DNA of 64,000 nt from Aquila chrysaetos chrysaetos (taxonomy: Eukaryota; Chordata; Aves; Accipitriformes; Accipitridae). Every line of letters starts with the position of its first letter. Positions within the stretch are counted from its first letter, which is position 1. Shown one piece after another: positions 21,481 to 33,400 of the stretch. Where the stretch lies: contig NC_044009.1 in assembly GCF_900496995.4 (NCBI RefSeq), forward strand, positions 8,030,001-8,094,000. Reading direction: 5' to 3'. The notes below the pieces were generated by a model. It was not told where the DNA came from, made no database searches, and saw only the letters and a program-made list of their open reading frames with translations. Position numbers and translations under genes: made by a program.

Positions 21481-24400
21481 GAGCGGGTAGCGCAGCAATG
21501 TCCCAGAGGAGCCCCTGCCCACCCTAGGGTGCTGTGGGTCTGGAAAACGCTCTGCAAAGCCGCGGCTAACCGGGTTTGTGCTTTTGCTGTCACGGGATGT
21601 TGCAGCCTTCAGTCGGTGCTTCGTTGCTGCAGAACCGTTTTGCTTTGCATCCCGTCGGGACATGAGCTCTGGGCCCCGCTCCTGCTGACAAGGATACATG
21701 GAGTCTGCGCTAAGGCGTGCACCGATTGATCCACACAGGACGTGGGGAAACAAAACCCAGGCATCGCTTTGAGATGCTCTGAGCCCACTGAACCCCATGG
21801 CTGAATCCCTGCAGCCTGCCGGGGGGCTGCTTCCCTGCAAGCAGGTTGGTCCGACTTAGTGTTCGGGGAGGCTCCGAGCTTGTTGGGGTCTGCAGCTGGA
21901 GCCAAGCATCCCTTTGCGGCATCTTTAGTCGGCATCATGGAGATTGGGGTGGATTTTAAGGTTGTGAAGAACTGTGTTGCTTTTCTGACCCCATGAGCGG
22001 AGCAGTCCCGAGGTTTTCTTGTGCTGGTAAAGGTTGCGATGTGACATCAGGTAAGCGAGCCCTGAATTGACATCGCTGCTGACCACAGCTTGGCCTTTCA
22101 GCCAAAAGACCCTTTGCAGGGTCAAGGCTGGCAGGGGGGAAAGGCATCAAGGCATTCAGAAGAGGCTGAAAAATACAGCTTTAGGTTCAGCCTGGTGTTG
22201 GGTGCGATATTGCACTGGAGAAAGCATCTGAGGTGCCCTGCATCCCTCATGCCAGCAGCGTTTCTCATTCCAGGGCGTAGGGAAGTAGTGCAGCCTGTGC
22301 AACCTTTGCCCATTTCCTTTTGAGTTTGCCCTGGTTGGCACAGAGGAGTTTCTCAAAGGCGGCGCAGGGGTGAGAGAGGAAGAGCTTTGTGGCAGGAAAG
22401 GGAGGAGTGTGACTGCACCATGGCTGGCCACCCGTCGGAGGGCTTTTTGAGTGCCTGGACTTGGCTCCGTGGGGCTTGCCCGGCTGTGGTCACTGCCACT
22501 GTGCTGATCCCCCTGACAGCCCCTTGGACCCCCTTCGCCCATCTTTTGCTCCAGATCTGCAGCATAGCAGCACTCGGGGGTTAAACCTCACCCCTTTTTT
22601 TCCCCTGTGCTTCTTAAGGGTACTCAGGTTTAACGCTGCCAGCCTGGGAGGCTGGCTCAAGAGACAGGAGATGCTCTAATCCTGGCTTAACACACCAAAA
22701 TGGAGATGATGGGCTGCGAGGAACACAGCCTCTCTCTCCCTAAGGGAGGTAGGAGCACTTTATTTAACCAGCATTTGGGGAAAATGTGGGGTTTGGATAT
22801 AAACAACCTTTTTTTGCCCCCCTCACTGGTGGTTGCCCAAGTGAGGATGCTCCCTGAAGCTGCCGAGCGCTTATCTCCAGCTTGGCAGGTGGTTTTGGCG
22901 TACGGCGAGGTCTTGCAAAACTGGGTGCAGGAGAGGTCAGGGCGATGCCTGTCTGGGGTCGGGGAGAAACCCGCCCTGCTTGAAAGGTTTGACTGCCGTT
23001 GCCTCAGCCACCAGTTTGAGGTGGACAGGGCTACTGGGAGGGCACCTTGCCTACAAGGACTTTATTTTCTCTCCCTTCTCAAGGGTTTGATGCACAAGAG
23101 CGATTCCCCTGGGGTTACTAGCAACAGCAGAGCCTGAATCCCCATCTTCCATGTCCCCACCTTGTATTGAGCCTGTCTCATCCTTTTGTTTCTTCCAGCC
23201 TTGGGGCATTTTTCCAGTTGTGCTCCCTCAGTGAATGCTGCCATATCTGGGTAGGACCAGACCACCTGGTAAAACACGTTTGCTCCGGCTGCGTGGCGGG
23301 CAGAATGGCATGTTTCTCTCCGGTTGGCTTGCGCAGACAGGTTTATGTTGGCTTGGTGGAAATGGCAGGAGAATTGATGCCATCTCATCCCAACCCCTCA
23401 CTGGGTCTGGGCTTGCAGCCGACCATGACATCTCCCATCCCAAACTAGAGCCTGAAGGCTGCTCTGAAATATCCTCATGAGTTAAATCTTGCCCTACGTG
23501 ACCCAAACGCCATTTTCCTTTCCTCCTCCCTCCTTCCTTACTTTTGCCTCATCCTGATTTTCCATGTGCCCATCTCCAATGGCCCAGATTGACCTTGTCA
23601 ACCCCATCCTGTCAACCAGACAGCACCAGACCTTGCTAGCTGAAGCAGTAACCTCCTTGGGAGGACCTTCCTCTTCTTGCATGCGATCTCTAGCCTGCAC
23701 ATGTGGATGGATGGATAGATAGATAGATGGATGGAGGATGCTGCTCAGGAAGCCCTGAGCATCAAACGGGGACCATGAGTGTGGAGGGAGATCTCAAAGT
23801 CCCCTTGAGGTTTGTTTGCTTCAAGCAAGGTGCTTGTAAAAGGGCTGTGACTGCAAAGGGAGCTTGTGGAGAAGGTCTCTGGGACCAGCGTGCATCCGCT
23901 TTTGATGCGTGTGTCCTGCTGGGGACAAAGGCTATGTCTTGGGATGAAGTCTCAGGGCAAGGACCGGCGCTGGCATTCGCAAACGGTCCCCACCCAGGGT
24001 AGCTTTGCAGAGGGGTGTTCAGTACCACGAGACACGTGGGCTCAAGGTTTCCAGCTCTGCTTTCTGGTGTCAGAGGGTATGTCCTTCCCTGCTAGGACAC
24101 ATGCTAGATGTCAGGGCATCCTGAGCATCTTTCTCCCCAGTTTTCCCCCCAACCTTGATAGCAGGGACGCGTGGTCATTCTCTGAAAGGTGCGAGACAGG
24201 GCACGAACTCTTCTCGGAGCTAGGCAGCTGGGACTTCAAGCAGCATTTTGGCTGTGCAAACCTGGCGTCAGTGGGGAATTGTGGCTCCCCTCTTCCCTTT
24301 GCAAGCTGGGCTGGTGCATTGCTGACCCCTCCCTGAGTTTGCCACTGCTCCTGGGTGTTATCTCCCCCTTAAGCCCCCCTTTAGCAGCAGAAAGAGAAGC

Positions 24401-27400
24401 AAATCTCTTCCCCAGGGCTCTCCAGACAAGCTCAGGGGTAAAACCCTCCAGCTTTGGGAGCCAGAGGAGGGACAGCCAGGTGCCCCCACGCCGTGTTTGC
24501 CGACAAGGTGTGGCCGCTGCGCCGCGATTCAAACTGGTAGCGCAGCTCCATGGCGTTCTGCCCTCCCCTCCGCCAGCGCCGGATTCTTCCCGGACACGTC
24601 CGCCAGCAGGCAGGTGATGACGGCTGTACCAATCCCATCCCAACCGGGAACGGCTCCGCTTGCGCAACCGGCGGGTTAAGGTGCGGTGAGTCAAGGCAAG
24701 AGCCCTTTCTCGCTCGCCGTGTTTTGGGGAGCAGCCGGGATGGGAGTGGGAGGTGAGAAAACCCACAGGGATGGGGATGGGGTTGTGCAAGAGCCGCAGC
24801 TCTGCAGGACAGAGCCGGTTGCAGCCATGCTTGTGCGCTCCTCCAAAAGATTTGCTGCTTATAGGATCAAGGAAGTCGTAATAATTTTGTTGTTGCTAAC
24901 AGCAGAGTTCAGGCGGAGAGGTGGGCTGTGCTTCTTGCTACGCAGCCTGGTTCGGGGAGGTACAGAAAGCGAACTGGGCTGTTTTCGGGTTGTTTCAATA
25001 CTTTCCCCCTTCTGCAAACCCTGCAGACAGCGCTGGAGAAAAGCCTTTGTGCGAGGCAGCCCCTAGCCCTCTCCTTTGTTCTGCTCTTTTGAAGGGCGGC
25101 ACACGCTCCTCCTCACCCTCCCGCACCCGCTCCCGGCCTCGTTTAACCTGGAATCGACGCTTTTCACAGAGTTTGACACTGGCAGCGGGGAGATCTGACG
25201 TTTCCCCTCCTCGCGGGCCCTTGGCAAGCTTCACAGCCGTTCCTTTTGGCTCCTGGGAGGGCTTTTGTTTTAATAAACCATCCGTTGCGCTCATCCCCCT
25301 CCTTCCTCAACCTGGAACTTATCCCTTGGAGCGGCACCGGCTGTGTTTTGGGAGCTGGCTACCAACTGGGTCACTTGGTGAGATGGAGACCCCATCCCTG
25401 GTAGTCATCAAAACCAAGGGATGGTTTTAATTAATTGCTTTTGTCACCTGCAGACGAGCTCTGGGGTTGGACTAGGGAGCAGCAGGAATCCAGCCAGGGT
25501 GGCTTTTCTGGCAGAGGATGGGTGCATGGGCTCCCACCCGGTGTGTAAATCGTTAAGCCGGTCGGAGTGCCCTCCTGGAAGTCTGAACCCAGCCCAGCCA
25601 GGAAAATTATCTGCCAGCTCCAAGGGTGGGAACTAGCTCCTGGGTTTGTGTTTGTGCCACGTGTTATCTCCCCGCTGCTGCTTTAAGATCCCGGAGTTGG
25701 ACGCCATGGCTTGTAATCCGGAGTGGATTTAGGACATAAGTGGTTCTAACTTCATGGGACAGAGGGTGATGATTAAAATCCCACCTGGGATGATTACGGC
25801 GATGCCTCCAGCGATCCCTGTCTCCCAGGCTGGTCATCTGGGTGCAGTAGAGAGTGACGTGAATCGGAATCGGAGGTGCTGAGCCGCGCTGGGCATCGTT
25901 AAAACTAGAAAAAGCAAATTTTGTGGCCACGTCCTCTGTGCAGGGGGAAACACAAGGAACAAACAAGCATGAAAAGTGGCAGGGAGAGCTCTCCCTGTAC
26001 TTGACCTGGCTCTGCACCAGCCCTGCTCCCTTCCCCCGGCCGCTAAGCCGCTGTTTTTGTGCCAGCTTTTCTCCTCGGGCTCTTTTGGCATTGTTCGTGT
26101 GACTGTCACGTGCGGTGGGAGGGTGACTGGGCAGCGCTGGGGTGCCCTGTGCCCGCAGCATCCCCTTGCGCAGCAGAGGTGGCCCTGAGCGGCTCTGCCG
26201 GGAGCCAGGGTGGATGGCAGAGGGGACACCAAGTCCAGCCACCTTCTGGGACTGATCCGGGGATGTCATCGCTGCAGCTGGGAGCCCATCACTGTGGCAT
26301 CTCCTAAATAACCCCTTGGATCAGCTCCCTTTATTTTTTGCCCTGTTCTTTGACTTTGCAGACAGCAGCAGGCTGCTGGGGAACCAGCGGCCGGGCTACG
26401 GGACGCTGCAGCGAGACGCCGATAAATCCCGCATGGTAGGTCTGAGGGTTCACCGCGGGGAGGAAGGCATGCCAGGGCTGGGTTGGCACAAAAACCATGT
26501 GTTATCTGCAACACCAGCACAAGATGGTGGTTTTCCAGCCCCAAAGCTACTTGATTGTCACCTGCCTGGTGTTAAGCCATGCCAGGAAGCTTAGGGCTTT
26601 TATCAGTTTAGGATTTAGATGCTTGATAATCTTAATTTCAGTTTATTTTATGAATAAGCATCCCTGTAAAGGTGACCTCCTCTCTTCCAGGAGGTCACGG
26701 GCTACCAGACCAAGACGTGGCGGGTGGCCCTGTGCCACACTTGCTCCGTGCTGACGGCAGGGCTGCTTCTTGTCCTTTTCCACTGGAAGCCAAGCCTGGA
26801 GGTGCAGGCAAAGTGCAAGCCCTGTGCTCTCGGCCAGGCTGACTGGGTAATCATCAGAGTAAGTCCCCAGAGGGGTCCAGGGGACACAGGGGTCTGGGGT
26901 TGGGCTCTGCCACTGGCTTCCCAGGATGGCCCTGGGCATGTTCCTTGCTACTTGTCACCCTCCCCTCCCTAATTGTGTTTGACATCTCCTTTCATCAAGC
27001 AATGCGCTACCTCAAAGCCAAATTATTCCAGGAATTATTATTATTCCTGGATAATTTTGCACTTTCCCCTTTTGTAGCAGCCAGCCTGGTTTCGCATTTC
27101 TCTTTATTTATTGTCCCTGAAACCCAGCTGTCATCTGGGACGGGTGGCCAGGGATTCCCTGCCTGCCTGTGACACTGTCCCTGTTTGAAGGAGCAGCGAG
27201 GACACGTGGGGAGCTTCCCATTTCCCTCTGCTCAGACCCATGCCTGTGTTGCAGGACCGATTTGGACAGTGCTTCACCACACGTGTGCGCACGGAGGCGC
27301 TGGGTGAGGGCAGGTGAGCCGGGCTCATGTCCCCGCAGAGATGCCGGCGGGCAGGGGCTTGCGTGTGCTTTTGGCTTCAAGGGACGGGTGGTGTTTGCAG

Positions 27401-30400
27401 CAGCACTGGTGGATGGGGAGGGACTGACCCTTGGTTTTCCACCCTGAGCAGCCTGGAGCATCACCCTGGGGTCAAGCTAGAGGACCGGAGGAGCAGCATC
27501 GCCATCGGCGTGTCGGATGAGGAGGAGAGCCGGGACACCATTCGGCTGCATGAGAAGGAAGAGGTAACGCTAGCGACCCTTCCCACCCACCACCCTGTAA
27601 ATCCTCTCCCTTGGTGTGGGCTGCCCTCATATCCTGCTAATACCTTATTTTTTCCGTCCTCCTCTGCTCAGAAGAACATCTTGCGGTACTATCTCTTCGA
27701 GGGCATGCGCTACATCTGGATCGAACGGCGGCAGGCATACTGCAAAGTCAGGTATTTCTCTGTCCCAACCTGCCACAGCAAACCTCTCTGCATCTCTCGG
27801 CCGCTCTCCTTGGCCCCTCAGCTCCCCCAAAATGGTCCTGCCCGGCTGGAAGTCACATAACCGCGCTTGAGCTTTTCTCCGTGCTGCAAAGCCTTTGGAG
27901 ACCATCCCTAGAGCGTTGGGCCAGGGAAGCTGTGCTGCCTCTCCCCCCAGGTTGTTGATGTTGCCTGTCTTTGTGGGCAGAGGAAACCGGGTGAAGTAGT
28001 TTGGCAGCTGCCCCGTGCTGGATGGTCCTCACTGCACTGTGCCGCTCGCAGCTCTCCGAACTGTGCCCCTTTTGTTCCCGCTCCTTGGTGCCTGCGAACT
28101 GTGTCAGAGCTGAGGAACAAGATGCTCTCCCTTTCCTAAAGGGGTTTTTTTTGTCACCAAGAACTTGGACATGGTGTTTGTTCCACAGGGCCAGGCTCCT
28201 GCTGATTTTGACTCTGTTTCTCTGTTTTTCTTTCCCTTCACACTTGCCAGCATCTTGGATGAAGGTTGGACCTGTGCAGACCTCCACCTCTCCCAGGCTG
28301 GGCTCGACCAGCAAGACCACAACACCAGGTAGGGATCTACCAGCTTCGTGGGACCTACCTGGGGAGCACAGATGAGGCTTTTCCAGGGGCCAGCAAATCC
28401 TGGAGCCTGGGTTTTTCTTGCATTCAGACCTCAAAAGCAAGGACAGCTAGGTGGGCTGGATTGCCCTGGCTTGGCTTCTTCACATAATTGGACTCACATG
28501 GAGGTCTGGGCAGCATGAGGGTCCCTCGAGTTGGAAATGCAGCTTTTCCCTAGCGTGCATTTGCCTTCCCCCTTGCTTTTCTCTCCCCTTTGCAGAAGGA
28601 AGATCTATGGACCGAACCTCATCGAGGTGCCAGTCAAGTCCTACGCGAGGCTGTTGGTGGAGGAGGTGTGCATCTACGGGCTGTGCTTCAAAAGAGCAAG
28701 TTGTCCCAGGGCAGATCCTTCCCCTGCTCCGCGTCCCTTACTGCAAGTGCTTTATGGGCCCTTCCTCTCTGGTAGGGAGGAGAGGACTTTAGGTGAGGCA
28801 GCTTGGGCAGAGATCAGAGAAGGCAGAGCTGGTACAGCTGTGGACGGGACCTGTCCTGCCTCTTAGCTCAGACAGGAGCATCCCCAGATAGTTGCAGAGG
28901 TGGCTGAGCATCCTCAGGAATACTGACCGTAAGCAAAGCCGGGGAAGGATGGAGGGTTTGGAAGAAGTCAGCTAGTTCATCTCCAGCCCCAGGGAAGGGC
29001 CAGCTTCTCCTCTGCATAAGCAGTTTTTCCTCAAGGAGCCTGGAGGTCTCATGATGGGCTTGAGGAAGCTCTCCCCCCAAAAAACTTCTCTCTCTGCTTG
29101 TTCCCTTCCAGGTGCTCAATCCCTTCTATATCTTCCAAGTCTTCAGCATCGTGCTGTGGGTCTGTGATGCCTATTACTACTACGCTGCCTGCATCTTCCT
29201 CATCTCTACCATCTCCTTAGGGCTGTCCCTCTATGAGACGAGGAAGGTTGGTGATGGGCTTATTTGGGACAAGCAGCTCTAGTGAAGTAGCCCATTTTCT
29301 GATGCTGTTTGACCTCTGTGCTGATGTTGAACTTCCTCTGAGCCCAGCTGGGTGAGGACAGCCCATACTCCCAATGGTGGGGCAGGTTTCCTTGTCCTTC
29401 ATCCGTGGTCCCGAGCCTTCGAGACCTGCCTTACGGATGTTTTGCTGTGCTTTTTGAGCTGCCCTTGGGTGGCTGCTAACTGCTCCCTCCCTTGCAGCAA
29501 AGTGCCACACTGCAAAACATGGCCAAGATGTCGGTCGGTGTCCGAGTCCATCGCCCCAACGGAGGTGAGTGTGATGCCCATGATGAGCGAGGGCTCCTGG
29601 CGTGAAGCTGTTCGGGATGGTGCCAGGATGACGTGTCTGAGCACGGCCGTGCTTTTTTCCAGAGGAGATGGTGGTGAGCTCCGCAGACTTGGTGCCAGGC
29701 GATTGCATCAGCCTCCCAACGGACGGGATGCTGGTCCCTTGCGATGCCGCGCTGCTGACGGGCGAGTGCATGGTCAACGAGAGCATGCTGACGGGTAAGA
29801 GCCACTGCACGCCTCTGCCAACCCTGCTTTTGCTTGGGATTTTGGGGGAGAGGATGAGCCTTGTATCTCGGTGGCCCTACGGCAGCCCATTCCCATCCAG
29901 GCTGGTTGGACCCTGACCCCCCAGGGTGATAAACCTCCCTCCATGGTGTTCCTTACCGCAGGGGAGAGCGTGCCGGTGATGAAAACCCCTCTCCCGGCTG
30001 GCAGCCAGGCAGCCAGCACCATCTATTCCCCCGAGGAGCACAGGCGGCACACCTTGTTCTGCGGGACGCAGGTCATCCAAGCCAAGTCCTACGTGGGCAG
30101 AGAAGTGCTGGCTGTGGTGACCCGCACAGGTAATGGATTGAGGGGAAAAGCTGGGCTTAAGCCGCATCCTTCGGAGCGGTGACTTTGCACATGCTTACCT
30201 TCTGCCCCTCTCCTGCAGGGTTTTGCACAGCCAAAGGGGATCTCATCAGCTCCATCCTCTACCCTAAACCCGTGAGCTTCAAGTTCTACAAGGATGCTGT
30301 GAAGTTCGTCCTGTTCCTCGCAATCCTGGGTACGTCTGAGTGTGGAGGCACAGCCAGGAGCAGCCAAGCTCCTCTTAAATGGTTGAACCCACCCTTCACC

Positions 30401-33400
30401 TGCTTTGCTTTGTAACCAAGCCCATTCTTTCTCCCGCACAGCTTTTATCGGCACACTGTACAGCATCCTCATCTTGGTTAAAAACCAGGTAGGGTTGTTG
30501 GAGCTGGTGAATCCTTGAGCGCAGGCTGGCACTGGGACTGTCAGCCGATGCAAGTGGAGATGGGTGAGGGCTATCAGGATGCCCACTCCTCTTCCTCCTC
30601 ACCTGCCAGGTCCCCGTGGGGCAAATCATCATCCGTGCCCTCGATCTCGTCACTGTCATCGTGCCCCCAGCTCTCCCGGCTGCGATGACAGTGGGCACCA
30701 TCTACGCCCAGAACAGGCTGAAGAAACAGGGCATCTTCTGCATCAGCCCTCCTCGTATCAACCTCTGCGGGAAGATCCGCCTGGTTTGCTTTGACAAGGT
30801 GAGTCTCGGGCAGTGCTGTGGGACCACAGTTTCCAGCTCAGGGGGCTGGCCTGAAGCCACCACGCTCTTCCCGCAGACAGGAACCCTGACGGAGGAAGGT
30901 CTGGATGTCTGGGGGGTGGTCCCGCTGGAGAGCAACCACTTCATGCCCATCGTCCACGAGCCCCGCTGCCTGCCCGCCGGTCCCTTGCTCTACTCCCTGG
31001 CCACCTGCCACACCATCTCGCTGCTGCGGACACAGCCCATCGGGGATCCTGTGGACCTCAAGATGGTGGAGTCCACCGGCTGGGTAAGACAAGCAGTGGG
31101 CAAAGTTGCTTATCTATGAAGAGTGAGGTGGCACACATTTTGCTCTGCCAGGAGAGGGGGTGTTTAAACCATCCATGGGCTGCTGTGGGGTAGGTGGGGC
31201 TTTGCCATCTCAGCATCTGCCTTGGTTTCAGCGCCTGGAGATGATGGAGGAGGAGGAAGGTGAGCTGCCCGCCTTCCAGCAGTTTGGGACGAAGGTCTTG
31301 GCTGTGATGAAACCTCCGCCTGAGGAAGAACAGCCGCGAGACAGGGTAGGTCCTGTGGACCAGAGTGGCTCAGGTTCCCCAAGTCACTGGGTCTGCACTC
31401 CCAAAGGTGCTTCACAGCGCCTGGAGAGGTTGTACCTCCCAGAGAAGTTCCTGCCTGGCCCTGACACCCGCACCCTCTCCTCCACAGAAGCACCAGTCAC
31501 CCGTGGGGATCCTCCGGCGTTTCCCCTTCTCCTCCTCCTTGCAGAGGATGAGCGTCCTGGTGAAGCTGCCTGGTGAAGCCTCAGCCCATGTCTACATCAA
31601 GGGTGCACCAGAGATGGTGGCCAGCCTTTGCAGGAAAGAAACAGGTACATGCTGGGCGATGGGGGTTCACTATCACTCCCCAGCTGAGAAGCAGCCAGTC
31701 CTGCTGCTCCATCATCCGTCTGCACCCCTGCAGCTCATCCCCACAGGGAATTATCCTCGGTCATGCCATGGGGCAGTTTGCAGAGTCACAGGGCTTTGGA
31801 TTAGCTCCAGCCACGTCGGGGGAAGAAAATAGGAGCCAGAAGACAGGGAAGGGGGTTGGAGTCTGGATGAACATCCAGAACCCTTCAGTCCTTTGGGAGC
31901 TCAAGCCCTGACTCCCCTTGCTGGGTCTGTGCGGCCACGGTTCATTCAGGAACTATTTTTACCTTGCTTTTCCCCTCGTGGCTGGCAGTGCCCGTGGATT
32001 TCTCCCAGATGCTGCGACACTACACCACAGATGGTTTCCGGGTCTTGGGTCTGGCTTGCAAACCCCTGAGCACAGTGACCACCTTTGAGGAGGCCCTGCA
32101 GCTCCCGAGGTTAGTGCCAACAACAACTTTTTTCTCCGTTTACATCTTGTTTGCTCTGAGCATTTCATGGGATGCTTTGCTGCCCTGCAGCCTGCCCCAT
32201 CCTAGCAGCCTGCAAGGAATTAAACCCTAACACATACTAAAGCAATTGCAGGCTGCCTCCCAGATGGATTTTTAGCTGTTTATACCAATGGATCTGCTCT
32301 GCCTTGTGTTGAAGAGCGTGTTGAACGGCTTGTTGTATCCCACCAGGGACTCCGTGGAGAGCAGCCTGACATTTCTGGGGTTCCTCGTTATGAAAAACGT
32401 GCTCAAGCCAGAGTCTGCACCTGTGATTCACCTCCTGAGGAACGCCAACATCCGCCCCGTCATGGTGACAGGTGACCGTACAGAAGGAATGCTGGGCTCA
32501 GGGAAGAGATGGGACACATTTGACCGTTGATGTGCCAAGGGGTGAAGGGTTTCTCCACCAGAAATCAGTGGCCTGAAGCAGCTGGGAGGCACGGCAAGGA
32601 CTCCTGGACCCTGGTTTTGTGCATCCCTGCTACTTGTTTGCATTGCTTTGCCAGTGGGCTCACGGCAGGCGGGGTGCGGAAGGGTGCAGGCTGCTTTTTC
32701 ATGGATGCAGCATGAACCCACAGACGTGGGGTGGGTGGCTTTAACAGCAAAGCTGCTCATGGTTTCACTGCTGATCACATAAATGTTGATATCTCGTGAG
32801 CACTCCGAATTGCACAGCTAACAGCGGGGGACATAGGAGTCACCTTTGGGTGTTTTGCAGCAAGGCAAGCAGCTCTGCCAGGGTTTGAAGCTGCTGCCTT
32901 TCTTTGGGGTAGGGCAGAAATGAGATTTTGGAGCTCTCCCCCAAAACACAGGGAAGCAAAGGGACCCACAACGTGCCTGTGGTGGCTGGAAGGGAGGATG
33001 CAGCAGGTCTGAACTGCTCTTCTTGGCTTGCAGCCATGCAAGACCCTGCCAGCACTGGCTAGCAAACGCCGCTCGCTCTTACTCAGCCCCACCACCTCTT
33101 TCTGCTAGGAGACAACATGCTGACAGCCGTCAACGTGGCCAAGAGCTGCCGCATGGTGGAGCCGAAAGAGCGGGTAATCTTCGTCAACGCCTCCCCGCCC
33201 AGCCATGACAAACCCGCTGCTCTGAAATTCATCCTCGCCGAGCACTCCCAGGGTGAAGAGCAGCCAGAGGTGAGTCCCGAGGCAACGTTTCGGGGGGGGG
33301 TTGTATAGCCCAAACTGCCTGTCACCTTGCAGGACTCTCTTTTCCCAGCATCGTTACCCTTAGAGGCAGTTAGGGATGTGATTCTGCCCCTTGTCAAATG

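Larger units (their letters stand above)
21108..26361 (+). other. ATP13A2 intron 1 (5.25 kb)
   Basis: The first and longest intron, between a 10-nt coding exon and exon 2. It contains long G runs, a tetranucleotide microsatellite at 23705-23737, a second CpG-rich patch at about 24480-24690 and several CACGTG E-boxes. No additional coding exon with family resemblance was seen. Confidence 0.7.

Noticed and set aside
20680-21729. 349-codon open frame on the plus strand
   Set aside because: It joins the minisatellite to the ATP13A2 CpG island in a frame other than that of the ATP13A2 start. The real coding exon 1 is only 10 nt.
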